Source of the DNA: Microbacterium sp. B35-30
Lineage (GTDB): Bacteria; Actinomycetota; Actinomycetes; Actinomycetales; Microbacteriaceae
DNA: 64,000 bases
NCBI RefSeq assembly: GCF_010634855.1
Contig: NZ_MWLQ01000017.1
Span: forward strand, 62,001-126,000
Reading direction: 5' to 3'
Shown here: positions 1 through 8,778 of the stretch, in pieces
How positions within the stretch are numbered: position 1 is the first letter of the stretch
Layout of the letters: every line of letters begins with the position of its first letter
Translations under genes and position numbers: made by a program
The notes under the pieces: generated by a model
Databases searched by the model: none
What the model saw: the letters and a program-made list of their open reading frames with translations, nothing else
What the model was told of the DNA's origin: nothing

Positions 1-210
1 TCTGCCGCGGCCGCCGACGTGCGGGACGGAGTTGTCGGCGCAGGCAAAGACGGGCTTCAGACCGTGGGCCGCTTCGGCAACAACACACTCGAGAACGCGC
101 GGATGTCGACCGGACGCCTCGCGGGCAAGATCGCAAACCGCCTCCAACACACGGGCGAGACGAATGCTCCCGAAGTTACTGACGCCGAGGACGCGGACGC
201 GGACCGATGA
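1..210 (+). CDS. 3' end of an unidentified gene, cut by the window start
   Basis: Frame 1 is open from the first base to a TGA at 208-210, giving a 69-residue C-terminal fragment. It is rich in Gly, Ala, Arg and Asn and ends in an acidic Asp/Ala tail (DAEDADADR). No motif identifies the family. An internal GTG or ATG start is possible, but an open frame from base 1 fits a gene that begins upstream. Its membership of the mobile element is an inference from its neighbours. Confidence 0.4.
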   Translation, partial: SAAAADVRDGVVGAGKDGLQTVGRFGNNTLENARMSTGRLAGKIANRLQHTGETNAPEVTDAEDADADR

Positions 211-215
211 TCTGA

Positions 216-583
216 CGGCGTTGTGCGATTCGGGTTGGGAGAATGATGCGCTCGCTCGACGGGGGCGGCGTCGTCGTCTACGCGATGACGCAGCTGCAGC
301 GTGACGAGATGCTCGCCCAGATGGGTTCGTCCGCGCACGACGCCGCCCATAAGTTGATCGAAGATCAGCCAACTCCTGTGCTCGCATCGACGAAGTGTGG
401 AACGCGCTCAACCCACGTCTGCTGTGCCACGGCCACATGCACGTGAAAGCCGACGGCACGACGACGGACAGCCGACGCGACGTCCGCCTCAACCGCGACA
501 TGCAGGACGGCAACGTCACGCTGCTGGATGTAGCGACATTCGACATAGAACTTCCCCCGATGCAGCAACTCCGAAATCGATGA
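216..583 (+). pseudogene. Metallophosphoesterase remnant, frameshifted and 5'-truncated
   Basis: Two consecutive pieces in different frames read as one protein tail. Frame 3 gives residues around MTQLQRDEMLAQMGSSAHDA up to about position 380; frame 2 then continues with IDEVWNALNPRLLCHGHMHV and ends at TGA 581-583. The HGHMH string matches the C-terminal metal-binding GHxH motif of calcineurin-type phosphoesterases. The N-terminal metal motifs (DxH, GDxxD, GNH) are missing, so the fragment cannot be active. The frameshift lies near 378-386. The family call rests on this one motif and on fold context. Confidence 0.5.
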
Positions 584-798
584 GGGCTGTCGGTCGACCC
601 GGTGCCGAAGATTCGAGAATTTGGGCTCGGTGCGCGACCGGCGAGCCCAGACGCCCGGACCCAACCGAATGGCCTGGAAGCCCGAGAGAGACGTCAAGGG
701 GGGCCGCGCACTGGCGCATTTGCGGCGTACGATGCTTCCAGGACGGAGCTGCTCGGGCCCTGGGGGCAACCCCGGGGCCTTCGTTCGCAGGAGGGACC

Positions 799-1179
799 AT
801 GCGGTTCAAGGTGATGGTGACGAAGGTCGAAGTGGCCGAGTTGTGGGTTCGAGCCGCCGATGAAGAATCCGCAGCGAAGAAGGTCAAGGACGAGTTGACC
901 ACCTCGTGGGCGTTCGCCGGTAGGTGGGAGACGAAGGCCACCGACGTGCAGGTGGTCGAATCGCAGCCTGAGCCGGGCACCTCGGATCAGCGCCAACTGT
1001 CGGCGTCGGGGCCGATGCTGCTCAAGCTGAAGGACGCGGCGAGCGAACTTGGCATCTCCTACGGGACATTGCACGCGCTGATGAAGGATGGGGTCATCGA
1101 GCACACACAAGTAGGGTCCGGCAAGTACATCTCGCGGGCGACGCTCACGGCATTCATCGAAGCAAACACTCACAGGTAA
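799..1179 (+). CDS. Helix-turn-helix excisionase-family protein
   Basis: This 126-aa protein starts at ATG 799, with AGGAGGGA just upstream, and ends at TAA 1177-1179. The C-terminal half (about residues 72-122: LKDAASELGISYGTLHALMK) is a MerR/excisionase-type winged HTH of the HTH_17 kind, ending in a short wing and the ISRATLTAFIEAN helix usual in this family. The N-terminal half (about 1-60) looks like a small alpha/beta domain of unknown role. It lies immediately before a tRNA gene, a common place for element recombination-directionality genes. It could equally be a plain DNA-binding regulator. Confidence 0.6.
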   Translation: MRFKVMVTKVEVAELWVRAADEESAAKKVKDELTTSWAFAGRWETKATDVQVVESQPEPGTSDQRQLSASGPMLLKLKDAASELGISYGTLHALMKDGVIEHTQVGSGKYISRATLTAFIEANTHR

Positions 1180-1192
1180 GATCAGAACGCTG

Positions 1193-1264
1193 GCCTCCGT
1201 AGCTCAGTGGAAGAGCCACTCCGTCCTAAGGAGAGGGTCGGGGGTTCGAATCCCTCCGGGGGCA
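1193..1264 (+). tRNA. tRNA-Arg (anticodon CCT)
   Basis: A cloverleaf can be folded by eye. The acceptor stem is GCCTCCG with CGGGGGC (one G-U), the D-stem is GCTC/GAGC, the anticodon loop GTCCTAA has CCT at positions 34-36, and the T-arm has the TTCGAAT loop. A73 follows, and CCA is not fully encoded. The outermost anticodon-stem pair looks mismatched (A-A). CCT decodes AGG, a rare codon in high-GC genomes. tRNA 3' ends are common attachment sites for integrating elements, but no second copy of this 3' end was seen in the window. Confidence 0.85.
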
Positions 1265-1301
1265 CCTTGAGATGAGTGGCGACAGAGGTCTTACCGAGTC
1301 G

Positions 1302-1790
1302 CTACAGATAGGTCATGCTGGGCAGATTTCCGCGCCCGGCCACCGACCGCTTCACGTCGCTCTCCGGACGCATCGCGAAGGCCAACACCCTTCGCCGTCG
1401 ATCGTCTCCCAGGAGGGTCAAGCGACCCCGACCGGGTACCGCATCCATCGGCAGCACGTACTCGATCCATGCCAGCGCAACTGCGCGCGGATTCATCTCG
1501 AGGTCGTCTACGTCGAAGTAGACACTCGCGAGGTACTCGCGTCGACCGGCGCGCACAGTAGACCGCTCGGCGAAGGTTGGGACGGCGCGCGGCCGACGTG
1601 ACAGATTCGTCATCGAGAGCGCGGATCGCCACACCTGCTCAATAACGCGGTCCTCCACCACGCAGGCAGGGTGCATCTCTACTTGAACATGATCGATCAC
1701 ATACACGCCGCGGGCGCGCCGCTTCAACCGCACGACAGCAAGCGCAACGAGCAAGAGCCCAGCGACCACCGCCCAGATCCAGACATCCAC
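1302..1790 (-). CDS. Hypothetical membrane-anchored protein
   Basis: A 162-aa protein with one N-terminal membrane segment (about residues 2-20, WIWAVVAGLLLVALAVV) followed by basic residues and a soluble domain with no family that I recognise. The start is taken as GTG 1790 because AGGAGG lies about 7 nt upstream; the earlier in-frame GTG at 1799 would abut that ribosome site. It runs opposite to the tRNA and reads away from the regulator gene at 1849-2172. Confidence 0.55.
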   Translation of the reverse strand: MDVWIWAVVAGLLLVALAVVRLKRRARGVYVIDHVQVEMHPACVVEDRVIEQVWRSALSMTNLSRRPRAVPTFAERSTVRAGRREYLASVYFDVDDLEMNPRAVALAWIEYVLPMDAVPGRGRLTLLGDDRRRRVLAFAMRPESDVKRSVAGRGNLPSMTYL

Positions 1791-1848
1791 CGCGACCACC
1801 TCCTCGGGCTAACCCCAGGCATACCTCCGGCCACCGACACACGACGGC

Positions 1849-2172
1849 TCAGAACTCTCCGATCGCCATCCCGAGACGAAGGTAGAGGTCGGTGACGGCC
1901 TCGTTGTTCACGCTGTATTTGACCCAGACGCCCTTACGGGACTCGCCCGCAACGCTGGGCGGGTCGGCGATCACGAGGCCGGCCGCCTCGAGCTCATTGA
2001 GCCGCGGCTGGATTGTCGTCGGCCCCAGATCGAGCGCGTCACAGATCGGCCCGACCGTTACGTCAGGGTGTGAACGCAGATAGCGGAGGATCGCCGCTTT
2101 GACGAGATTGCCGAGAAGCGCGATCGGGTCGTGGGCATCTTCAGAGCCCGCTGGTTGCGCGAGACGAGGCAT
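1849..2172 (-). CDS. ArsR-like winged-helix transcriptional regulator
   Basis: A 107-aa protein starting at ATG 2172. Residues from about 22 (LLGNLVKAAILRYLRSHPDV) to 75 match an ArsR/MarR-type winged HTH: a helix, then VGPICDALDLGPTTIQPRLN as the recognition unit, then LEAAGLVIADPP leading into the wing. There are no obvious metal-binding cysteines, so a metal-sensing role is unlikely. It is divergent from the conjugation operon that starts at 2556, so repression of that operon is a reasonable but unproven guess. An upstream ATG (2217) would add 15 residues. Confidence 0.65.
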   Translation of the reverse strand: MPRLAQPAGSEDAHDPIALLGNLVKAAILRYLRSHPDVTVGPICDALDLGPTTIQPRLNELEAAGLVIADPPSVAGESRKGVWVKYSVNNEAVTDLYLRLGMAIGEF

Positions 2173-2555
2173 GGGGCAATTCTGGCCCACGGGCCGCGAC
2201 GAAGTCCAGCAAAGCATCCTATTTAGTTGTTTACTTTCGCCCCACACTCGTATACCGTGTGGCCATGATGATCGGTAGGGTACTTGTTGGACTGCGCATA
2301 GCAAATGCGCCGTCGGCGGTGTCCCCCGTTCGACCGACAGACAAGATCCTGATCCAGGAGATAAACTACGCGACCCTCAGGAAAGCATCGGTCGACTCCT
2401 CCACAGGCGGCAGCCGCAACAGACTTATCCACAACCTTGCATCGATTCCTTTTCCGCGACCGCACCGCGTGTTTAGGATGCGGTCACGGCGACCGTCGCG
2501 CGAGCAAAATCGTCCGTGCACGGTGGCCGTCCTGAAGGATCAGGAGGGCTGACCG
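2173..2555. promoter_or_regulatory. Divergent regulatory region upstream of the conjugation operon
   Basis: These 383 bases between the divergent regulator and the transfer operon hold no convincing gene. They contain an AT-richer patch (2221-2236), an imperfect palindrome at 2242-2262 (CCACAC...GTATAC...GTGTGG), a 9-base DnaA-box match TTATCCACA at 2425-2433, and an inverted repeat GACCGCA/TGCGGTC at 2458-2485. A strong AGGAGG ribosome site lies about 10 nt before the start at 2556. Operator and origin roles are inferred; no clear -35/-10 pair could be fixed. Confidence 0.4.
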
Positions 2556-3290
2556 ATGATGATGAGCGAGAGTTCGGGACGACGCGGTGTCGCGTGGGCG
2601 ATCATCGGCGGACTCGTCCTTATCGCCGGAATTGTCGCGATCATCGTGGGCGCCATGCTCGCGCAACCGGGGCCCACTCCGACGAGCGAGCCGACGTCCT
2701 CGAGCACACCCAGGCCGACAGAGACCGGCGAGCCCGCCGGCACGTTCGTCGATCCGTCGGCCGCCGACCGTGGCTGGACGCCCGAGCCGATCACCACGGA
2801 TGCCGATACCTACATCGCTGCCGCCGTGGCGGCGGCCTCCACCTTCGACACCACCCTCAGCACCCGCGAGGAGTGGCTCGGCTACCTCGACACCTGGTTC
2901 ACACCCGACACCCGTTACACATCCGAAGCAGATCAGCTATCCGCGATGGAGGACTCGCAGGTCGAACTCCGGACGGGCGTCGCGCTGCCACGGGAGGAGT
3001 GGGACTCGCTCTCTGGCGAGGATGGCCGCGTCGTGGCGGTGACGACGGGTGACATTGCGTATGTCCCAGTACCGGACGATGCATCGGGAGATATGTCGAT
3101 CGGCACGTCGGACGTGACGCTGACGTTCACTCGCTCAGACGGCTCCGGCGGCGAAACGTCCTACGACGAGCAGGTGCGCGTGAGCGTGCAGGTACTCTGC
3201 GGCGAAGCATCCGTGCCGACGCCGGATTCAAACCAGCAGGCAGGCGACTGCAAGGTGGTTCGCTACTTCACGGAGCCCTTGGAGCCCTGA
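2556..3290 (+). CDS. TcpC/VirB8-like conjugation protein
   Basis: A 244-aa protein and the first gene of the transfer operon. Residues about 11-35 form one membrane helix, followed by a Pro/Thr/Ser-rich linker (about 40-65). The soluble domain after it has the secondary-structure look of the NTF2-like fold of TcpC/VirB8 proteins, with one cysteine pair near the C-terminus (VLCGEA and DCKVV). This topology is that of the membrane-anchored scaffold of Gram-positive conjugation channels. Identification rests on position and topology, not on a diagnostic motif. Confidence 0.55.
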   Translation: MMMSESSGRRGVAWAIIGGLVLIAGIVAIIVGAMLAQPGPTPTSEPTSSSTPRPTETGEPAGTFVDPSAADRGWTPEPITTDADTYIAAAVAAASTFDTTLSTREEWLGYLDTWFTPDTRYTSEADQLSAMEDSQVELRTGVALPREEWDSLSGEDGRVVAVTTGDIAYVPVPDDASGDMSIGTSDVTLTFTRSDGSGGETSYDEQVRVSVQVLCGEASVPTPDSNQQAGDCKVVRYFTEPLEP

Positions 3291-3291
3291 C

Positions 3292-3903
3292 ATGGGAGCC
3301 CCGGTGATCGCCGCAGCAGCCCTCAACACGAGGACTGGTCGGAAGATCCTGACAGGGGCGCTCCTCGGCATTCTGCTTATTGCGGGATTCCTTGTCACCC
3401 CGCTCATTGCGATGCCATTCGCGATTATGGGCGCTGCCGCGAGCACCACCGAGACGACGACGGATGGCGCACCCGCCGTAAGCGGCGACTGGAACTACCC
3501 GCTAGCCGGCGGCTACTCCAAGGGTCGTGGTTTCGGTCACAATCCGGTGACCGGATGCGGCTACTGCTCGGTGAATCACCAGGGCTATGACATGGCCCAG
3601 GGATGCGGGGCGACGATCTTCGCGGCCGGCCCAGGGCGCGTCATCACTGCCGGCTCGTATCAGGGCTACGGCAACACCGTCCGGATCGATCACGGCGACG
3701 ACATCGTCACTCTCTACGGCCACATGCAGTGGGATTCCCTGCGCGTCTCCGTCGGAGACGACATCACCGCTGGCACACCCATCGGCGCCGAAGGCAACAC
3801 CGGCAAGTCCTTCGGCTGCCACCTCCATTTCGAAGTCCGCAGATCAGGTAACCCGATACCTCCCGAGCCCTTCATGGCCGCACTCGGCCTGCCACTGAAG
3901 TAG
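3292..3903 (+). CDS. M23 family metallopeptidase (conjugative cell-wall hydrolase)
   Basis: 203 aa, starting one base after the preceding stop. A membrane helix at about residues 20-48 anchors an extracellular LytM/M23 domain. The zinc ligands are visible: H96 and D100 in HQGYDM, and H179 in the HLHFEV motif, with the further catalytic histidines H144 (YGHMQ) and H177. Cysteines at about 89, 92, 105 and 176 could form disulfides outside the cell. M23 enzymes cut peptidoglycan cross-links. In a transfer operon the expected job is to open the wall locally for the mating channel. Confidence 0.85.
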   Translation: MGAPVIAAAALNTRTGRKILTGALLGILLIAGFLVTPLIAMPFAIMGAAASTTETTTDGAPAVSGDWNYPLAGGYSKGRGFGHNPVTGCGYCSVNHQGYDMAQGCGATIFAAGPGRVITAGSYQGYGNTVRIDHGDDIVTLYGHMQWDSLRVSVGDDITAGTPIGAEGNTGKSFGCHLHFEVRRSGNPIPPEPFMAALGLPLK

Positions 3904-3924
3904 TCACCGCGAAGGAGAACGATC

Positions 3925-4221
3925 ATGAACACCTACACCGTGCCGACGGATGTCGATATCCCCGATATCCAACCGGACTTCTCGGCCCCGTTCTTCCAGG
4001 GCTTCCAAGTCATCGCGTCGTACATCCTCGCGGGGGCGATGCTCGTCGTCCTGGTCATGCTGATCATTGCTGGCGCTGCGCTCGCGTTCCGGGGTCTCGC
4101 ATCTGACCGCGTGCGCACCTGGGCGGGCGAGAACATCCTCTGGATCTTCATCGCCGCCGCAGTGCTGGGCGCGGCATCCGGCCTCTTCGGCTGGTTCGTG
4201 AACTTCGACTTCGGATTCTGA
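3925..4221 (+). CDS. Small two-helix T4SS protein (pilin/VirB2-like)
   Basis: A 98-aa protein with a good ribosome site (GAAGGAGA). The N-terminal 25 residues are acidic and Pro-rich. Two membrane helices follow at about residues 30-53 and 70-90, separated by a short basic loop (FRGLASDRVRTW). This arrangement and its place before the VirB6-like gene are typical of the pilin-like or VirB2/VirB3-size component of actinobacterial conjugation systems. No signal peptidase site is obvious. Confidence 0.55.
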   Translation: MNTYTVPTDVDIPDIQPDFSAPFFQGFQVIASYILAGAMLVVLVMLIIAGAALAFRGLASDRVRTWAGENILWIFIAAAVLGAASGLFGWFVNFDFGF

Positions 4222-5678
4222 TGAACCTCGTCCGAGTCGTCCGCCTCGGCTTCGCCGTCGGGATCGCACTCGTGCTCGGCTCAGGAACGGCTGCGCACGC
4301 GACGACGACAGATGCCGCAGCCGTTGTGCCGATGGCGTCCGTCAGCGGCGAGCCATGGTCAGCACCCGCGTACCCAGTCGACTGCCAAAGCGCCAGCGAA
4401 CAGGTCACGTGCACGCCGGCGGATCCGAATAGCGTCACAGCGCAGCAGTGCTTCATCGGCGTGAACATCACAGGAAAGAAGAACACTGTCTGCACCACCT
4501 TCGACGGACACGTGCAGGCGATTCAAGCTGACGGTGGCCGCGCGCTCGAAGTGAAGTACGGCTGCAGCATCGGTGACGCCGTCTGCGTCACGTTCGAGAA
4601 CGCCGGCCGCGGCATGGCCCTCGCCGCGACAGGGATGATGTTCTCCGTCGCCGACAACATGCGTTTCGACACCTCCACGCTCCTGTGGGCCGCCGCGCTC
4701 GACCAATGGTCCTTCTGGCAATGGGCGATCCTCATCATCGCCTTCGGCGCAATGGTCTGGGCGATCGCCGCCGCCGTCGTCTCCGGCGACCGCCAAGAGC
4801 TCGTCGGTGCGCTCGTCCGCTCCTTCATCGCCATCCCCGCCGTACCGATCACCCTCTGGCTCACCGGTCATCTGCTCAACGCCGTCGATGACATGACCTG
4901 GTACATCCTCACCGGCGACGGCCGCGACGCCCTCTACTCCACGCTCCAGTCGGTTATGTGGGCCGGCGGCCAGGCAAACTACTTCTTCGCGTTCCTCATC
5001 CACTTCATGCTCATGCTCGGGATGCTGCTCCTCATGCTCGTCTTCGCGTTCCGCAACATCGTGCTCGCAGCGCTGATCATGGTCGGGCCAGTGGCATGGA
5101 TGCTGTTCCCCGTCCGCGGGATCGGGCCGCAGTGGGTCGTGCGCTACGTGTCGGCTGTCGTGGTGCTGCTTCTCACCGGTCCACTGACGATCGGGTTCGT
5201 CACGCTGATCATCAACGGCCTCGCATCGGTGAAGACCATCTGGAATCCGCAGTCGTGGCCACTGATCATCGGCCTCGTCCTCGTCGCCTTCGCGCCGTTC
5301 GCGCTGTTCGGCCTTTTCAGCTTCGCGGGCGCGGTCGCCGCAGACGGCGTTGGATCGCGCCTCGGCTCCCACGGCGGACGAATGGCCGCTGGCGCAGGTC
5401 GCTCCGCCGCCCGGATACCTACCCGCCTCGGTGCACTCCCCTCGGGCATCCGCCCTGCGGGTAATCGACCGGGCTCAACCACTCCGTCGCCAAAGCCCGC
5501 GACAACCCGCTCGACGTCCACCACTCCGCGTGGCGCGTCGACCCCCGCCCAGACGCGTGCGACCTCAACCACGACAACACAGCGCGCAGCGCAGACCCCG
5601 ACTCTCCCGGCCTCTACGTCACCGCCTCGCTCACCACAGCCTCCGCAAACCCCCATGCCTGATCGGAGTTCGTCATGA
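4221..5678 (+). CDS. VirB6/TrbL-like polytopic channel protein
   Basis: 485 aa; its ATG overlaps the previous TGA by one base. There is an N-terminal signal-like helix (about 1-29), an extracellular Cys-containing region to about 130 (with CQSASEQVTC and VCTTF), then six or more hydrophobic helices between about 165 and 380. A long Pro/Ser/Thr-rich cytoplasmic tail (about 395-485) follows. This matches the TrbL/VirB6 inner-membrane channel component. The low-complexity tail is longer than usual and may be variable between relatives. Confidence 0.7.
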   Translation: MNLVRVVRLGFAVGIALVLGSGTAAHATTTDAAAVVPMASVSGEPWSAPAYPVDCQSASEQVTCTPADPNSVTAQQCFIGVNITGKKNTVCTTFDGHVQAIQADGGRALEVKYGCSIGDAVCVTFENAGRGMALAATGMMFSVADNMRFDTSTLLWAAALDQWSFWQWAILIIAFGAMVWAIAAAVVSGDRQELVGALVRSFIAIPAVPITLWLTGHLLNAVDDMTWYILTGDGRDALYSTLQSVMWAGGQANYFFAFLIHFMLMLGMLLLMLVFAFRNIVLAALIMVGPVAWMLFPVRGIGPQWVVRYVSAVVVLLLTGPLTIGFVTLIINGLASVKTIWNPQSWPLIIGLVLVAFAPFALFGLFSFAGAVAADGVGSRLGSHGGRMAAGAGRSAARIPTRLGALPSGIRPAGNRPGSTTPSPKPATTRSTSTTPRGASTPAQTRATSTTTTQRAAQTPTLPASTSPPRSPQPPQTPMPDRSSS

Positions 5679-7168
5679 CCAGCACTCCCGAGTACGCGCG
5701 CCCCGTACGTCTGCCGCGCCGGTCGCGGCAGGGCGTCGTCATGGGCATGGACCCGTGGCAACTCGCGTTCGTCACAGCGGCCGCTCTCGTCCTGCTCATC
5801 TTCGTGAACCGCTTCGGGCCTCCTGGTCTGCTCTACGGCGCACCGATCTACTTGGCGTTCGGGGTCACTGCCCTCACCAGCATCCACGGTGTCTCTACCC
5901 CGCGGATGGCGGGACTGTGGTTCATGAAGCAACTCCGCCATGCGACGGGCGCGACGACCGAGAAGTTCCGCCCGGAGCGGCCGCGCATGGCCGGAACCCT
6001 CAACCTTCCGGGCACTCGCGCGTCGATTCAACTCTGGGATGTCAACAACATCGCAGCGACGTACAACCCACACGATCGCTCGGTGTCGGTGATCGCCGAA
6101 CTCGAGGTGCAGGGCTTCCTCATGCAGGATCTGCCCGAGCGCTTCGATCTCGCCGAGCAGTTCGACCGGGTGCTGGGGCCCTTCACACAGCGACCAGGCG
6201 TCAAGCGTGTCACGCTGCAGGAGCGCACGCTGCCCACGACGATCCGCGCGGCCCGCGAGCACTACGAGAAGGTGCAACGCCTTCGCAAGCTCAACCCCGA
6301 CTCCCCCGTCGCGCACAACTACGAGGAGGTCATGGATCGCTCCGAGCGATTCGAGGTCGCGCACCGCAACTACATAGTGCTGACCCTCGATCTGGTCTCG
6401 CTCGGTTCTCAACTGAAGGCGCTCGGCGGCGGCAAGGAAGCGATTATCACCCTCGCGCAGATCGAAGCTGGCAACCTCTCCGACGCCCTCACGTCCGCCA
6501 AGATCATGGTGCGCCGCTGGCTCTCGCCGCGCGATGTCGCCGCGCTCGGGCGGCTGTCGTTCGACCCCGAGTTTGCCCCCATCGTCCAGAACCGGCCAGA
6601 GAGGGTCGCGGGCGTCGATCCAGCCGCGATCGGCCCGATGTACCTCGAGGAGCCGAAGGGCAGCAACGGCATCGTCATGACCGACTCCGGCGTGCACACC
6701 ACGATGTGGATCCACGAGTGGCCGCGCTCGGACTCCCCCGTCGGCTTCCTGTCGCCGGTGGTGTTCGCACGGCAGCCCCACACCGGCGAAGCGATCACGC
6801 ACATCTTCTCGATCGTGCTCACCCCGGTTCCGGTATCGAAGGCTCTCAAGCGCATCCGCGACGAGAAGAAGGTCTGGCGCGGCAACGAATCGCTACGGGC
6901 GAAGCGCGGTGCAGACGGATCGGCGGCGGATGCTGCGGACTGGCGTGCACTCGAACAGCGCGAACAAGAGATAGCTCGAGGCCACGGCGAGTTCCAGTAC
7001 GGCGCCTACCTCACGGTCACCGCACCTGATGAGGGACGCCTTGATCAGGCGATCGCCGGCATGCGCAACGCGCTCTCCCGCGCCGGCATGGAGGCGCAGA
7101 TCCTTTACTGCCAGCAGGCGGAGGCGCTGATGGTCAACGCTCTGCCGATTGGGATGGGGATGAAGTGA
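5675..7168 (+). CDS. SCO6880-type conjugation protein
   Basis: 497 aa; its ATGA overlaps the upstream stop. Residues about 25-65 carry one or two short membrane segments, like PrgI. The rest is soluble and resembles the non-ATPase N-terminal part of VirB4-type proteins (SCO6880 family in Actinobacteria). It has no Walker motif. It precedes the P-loop protein with a 4-nt overlap, so the pair may act as a VirB4 divided over two chains. It should lie at the inner face of the membrane. Confidence 0.7.
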   Translation: MTSTPEYARPVRLPRRSRQGVVMGMDPWQLAFVTAAALVLLIFVNRFGPPGLLYGAPIYLAFGVTALTSIHGVSTPRMAGLWFMKQLRHATGATTEKFRPERPRMAGTLNLPGTRASIQLWDVNNIAATYNPHDRSVSVIAELEVQGFLMQDLPERFDLAEQFDRVLGPFTQRPGVKRVTLQERTLPTTIRAAREHYEKVQRLRKLNPDSPVAHNYEEVMDRSERFEVAHRNYIVLTLDLVSLGSQLKALGGGKEAIITLAQIEAGNLSDALTSAKIMVRRWLSPRDVAALGRLSFDPEFAPIVQNRPERVAGVDPAAIGPMYLEEPKGSNGIVMTDSGVHTTMWIHEWPRSDSPVGFLSPVVFARQPHTGEAITHIFSIVLTPVPVSKALKRIRDEKKVWRGNESLRAKRGADGSAADAADWRALEQREQEIARGHGEFQYGAYLTVTAPDEGRLDQAIAGMRNALSRAGMEAQILYCQQAEALMVNALPIGMGMK

Positions 7169-8775
7169 TGGTGCGGCACGCGGCATCCTTCACCCCCGCT
7201 GAACTCACGAGGCGCGAGCGGCGCGATCTGCAGCGGGAGGTCAACAGAGCTCGCCAGGATCAGAAGCCGGCGCGCACGTCGCGTCGCGACCGCGGCCTAC
7301 CTGAGGCTGGTGTCCCAGGTCCGTTCGGTCCGGGTCTCGTCCACGGCGGGTACTGGAACCTCGCGAAGGCGTGGATCCCCGCGCATCAAGCAACCTCGCA
7401 GCACATCGCGGGGATCTATCCCTTCGTCGCCGACTCCGGACTGGGCCACCGCGGGCCGATCCTCGGGGTCGATCTGAACGCCGATGCGCTCTGGCATTTC
7501 TCGCCGTGGGAGGCCTACGTCGACGATTCCGAGCGCGGCACGTTCTCGACGAACATCCTCGTGCTCGGTGCATACCGGGGCGGGAAGTCCGCGACGGTGA
7601 AGACCCTCGTCACTCGGTCCATCGCGTTCGGCCACCAAGTCGTGGTTCCGTCCGACCCAAAAGGCGAGTGGGTGACCGTGGCCGAAGCGATTCCGGGCGG
7701 TCGCGTGATCCGACTCGGCGGTGGCACCGGCACCCGGCTCAACCCGCTCGACCGCGGGCCGCGCAGAACTGACGCTACGGACGAGCAGCACGAGCAGATG
7801 GTCAAGCAGCGCCGCATCAACACGCTCATCTCTCTCATCGAGATGACGTTGGGCTCGCGCCTCTCCGCCGTCGAGCATGCCGCGCTCCTCGACGCGCTCG
7901 ACCGATGCATCGACCGCACCTCAGATCGCCCAACGCTCCGCGGCGTTTACGAAGAACTCGGCGCGATCGCGAGAGACACGAGCGCCGACTTCCACGCTGC
8001 AGACGGCGCGATCCAGCCGCGATTCGTGCTCCGCCGCTTCGTCGAAGGAGATCTTTCCGGCTTGTTCGAGGACGAGTCGACGGTCGAGTTCGACCAGGCG
8101 GCTCCGATCGTGGTCACCGACACGTCCGAACTCTTCGCCCGCGGCGACCTCGCGGCGCAGCTCACCCAGGTGTGCTCGACCGCCTGGATCCAGGCCGTCA
8201 TCTCGGACCGCGCGGCTCAGCGCACCCGCTACGTGGTGCGCGAAGAGGGCTGGCGTGACATGACGTCGCTGTCGTCGCTGCAGATGTTCCAGCAGTGGCT
8301 CAAGCTTTCGCGTCACTACGGCATCAGCAACATCGTGATCCTGCACAAGATGGGCGACCTCGACGCCGTGGGCGACGAGGGCTCGCTCGAGCGGTCACTC
8401 GCCTACTCGATCGTTGGCGACATCGAGAACAAGTTCATCTTCCGCGTGAACCACCAGGAGCAGGCGGCACTCCGCGCCCGCCTCAATCTGCCGGCGCCGC
8501 ACGTCGAGATGGCTCGGCATCTACGCAAGGGCGAGTTCCTCGCCTACGTCGGCCAGTACGCCTACCTCGTCGACTGCTTCGCCACTTCGACCGAGTGGGA
8601 GTACCGGCTCTTCACCACCGACGACGCCGTAACGGCCCCAGACCGCGATGACAGTGAACCCCCTGTCATCGACGCCGCGACGCTCGACGCACTGTGGCCA
8701 GACGCACGAGACACCGACACAGGAATAGAGGGCTGGCTCAGCGCTGGTCCCCGCGAGAACACCGAGGAGCGGTGA
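7165..8775 (+). CDS. VirB4-like conjugation ATPase
   Basis: 536 aa from GTG 7165; ATG 7168 is an equally good start. Walker A is GAYRGGKS at about residues 135-142, followed by VVPSDPKGEW, typical of VirB4/TraE-type ATPases. The expected acidic Walker B strand is replaced by RYVVREEGW near residue 355, which is atypical. The motif SNIVILHKMGDLDAVGD is also shared by these enzymes. It powers assembly or substrate transfer through the mating channel. It lies between the SCO6880-type gene and the ParA-like gene in the same operon. Confidence 0.75.
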   Translation: MMVRHAASFTPAELTRRERRDLQREVNRARQDQKPARTSRRDRGLPEAGVPGPFGPGLVHGGYWNLAKAWIPAHQATSQHIAGIYPFVADSGLGHRGPILGVDLNADALWHFSPWEAYVDDSERGTFSTNILVLGAYRGGKSATVKTLVTRSIAFGHQVVVPSDPKGEWVTVAEAIPGGRVIRLGGGTGTRLNPLDRGPRRTDATDEQHEQMVKQRRINTLISLIEMTLGSRLSAVEHAALLDALDRCIDRTSDRPTLRGVYEELGAIARDTSADFHAADGAIQPRFVLRRFVEGDLSGLFEDESTVEFDQAAPIVVTDTSELFARGDLAAQLTQVCSTAWIQAVISDRAAQRTRYVVREEGWRDMTSLSSLQMFQQWLKLSRHYGISNIVILHKMGDLDAVGDEGSLERSLAYSIVGDIENKFIFRVNHQEQAALRARLNLPAPHVEMARHLRKGEFLAYVGQYAYLVDCFATSTEWEYRLFTTDDAVTAPDRDDSEPPVIDAATLDALWPDARDTDTGIEGWLSAGPRENTEER

Positions 8776-8778
8776 GCC

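Noticed and set aside
5144-7029. Two long open frames (552 aa minus, 559 aa plus) over the SCO6880-type gene
   Set aside because: Arg/His/Pro-rich shadow translations of a coding region in a high-GC genome; the real frame has coupled starts and a recognisable family.
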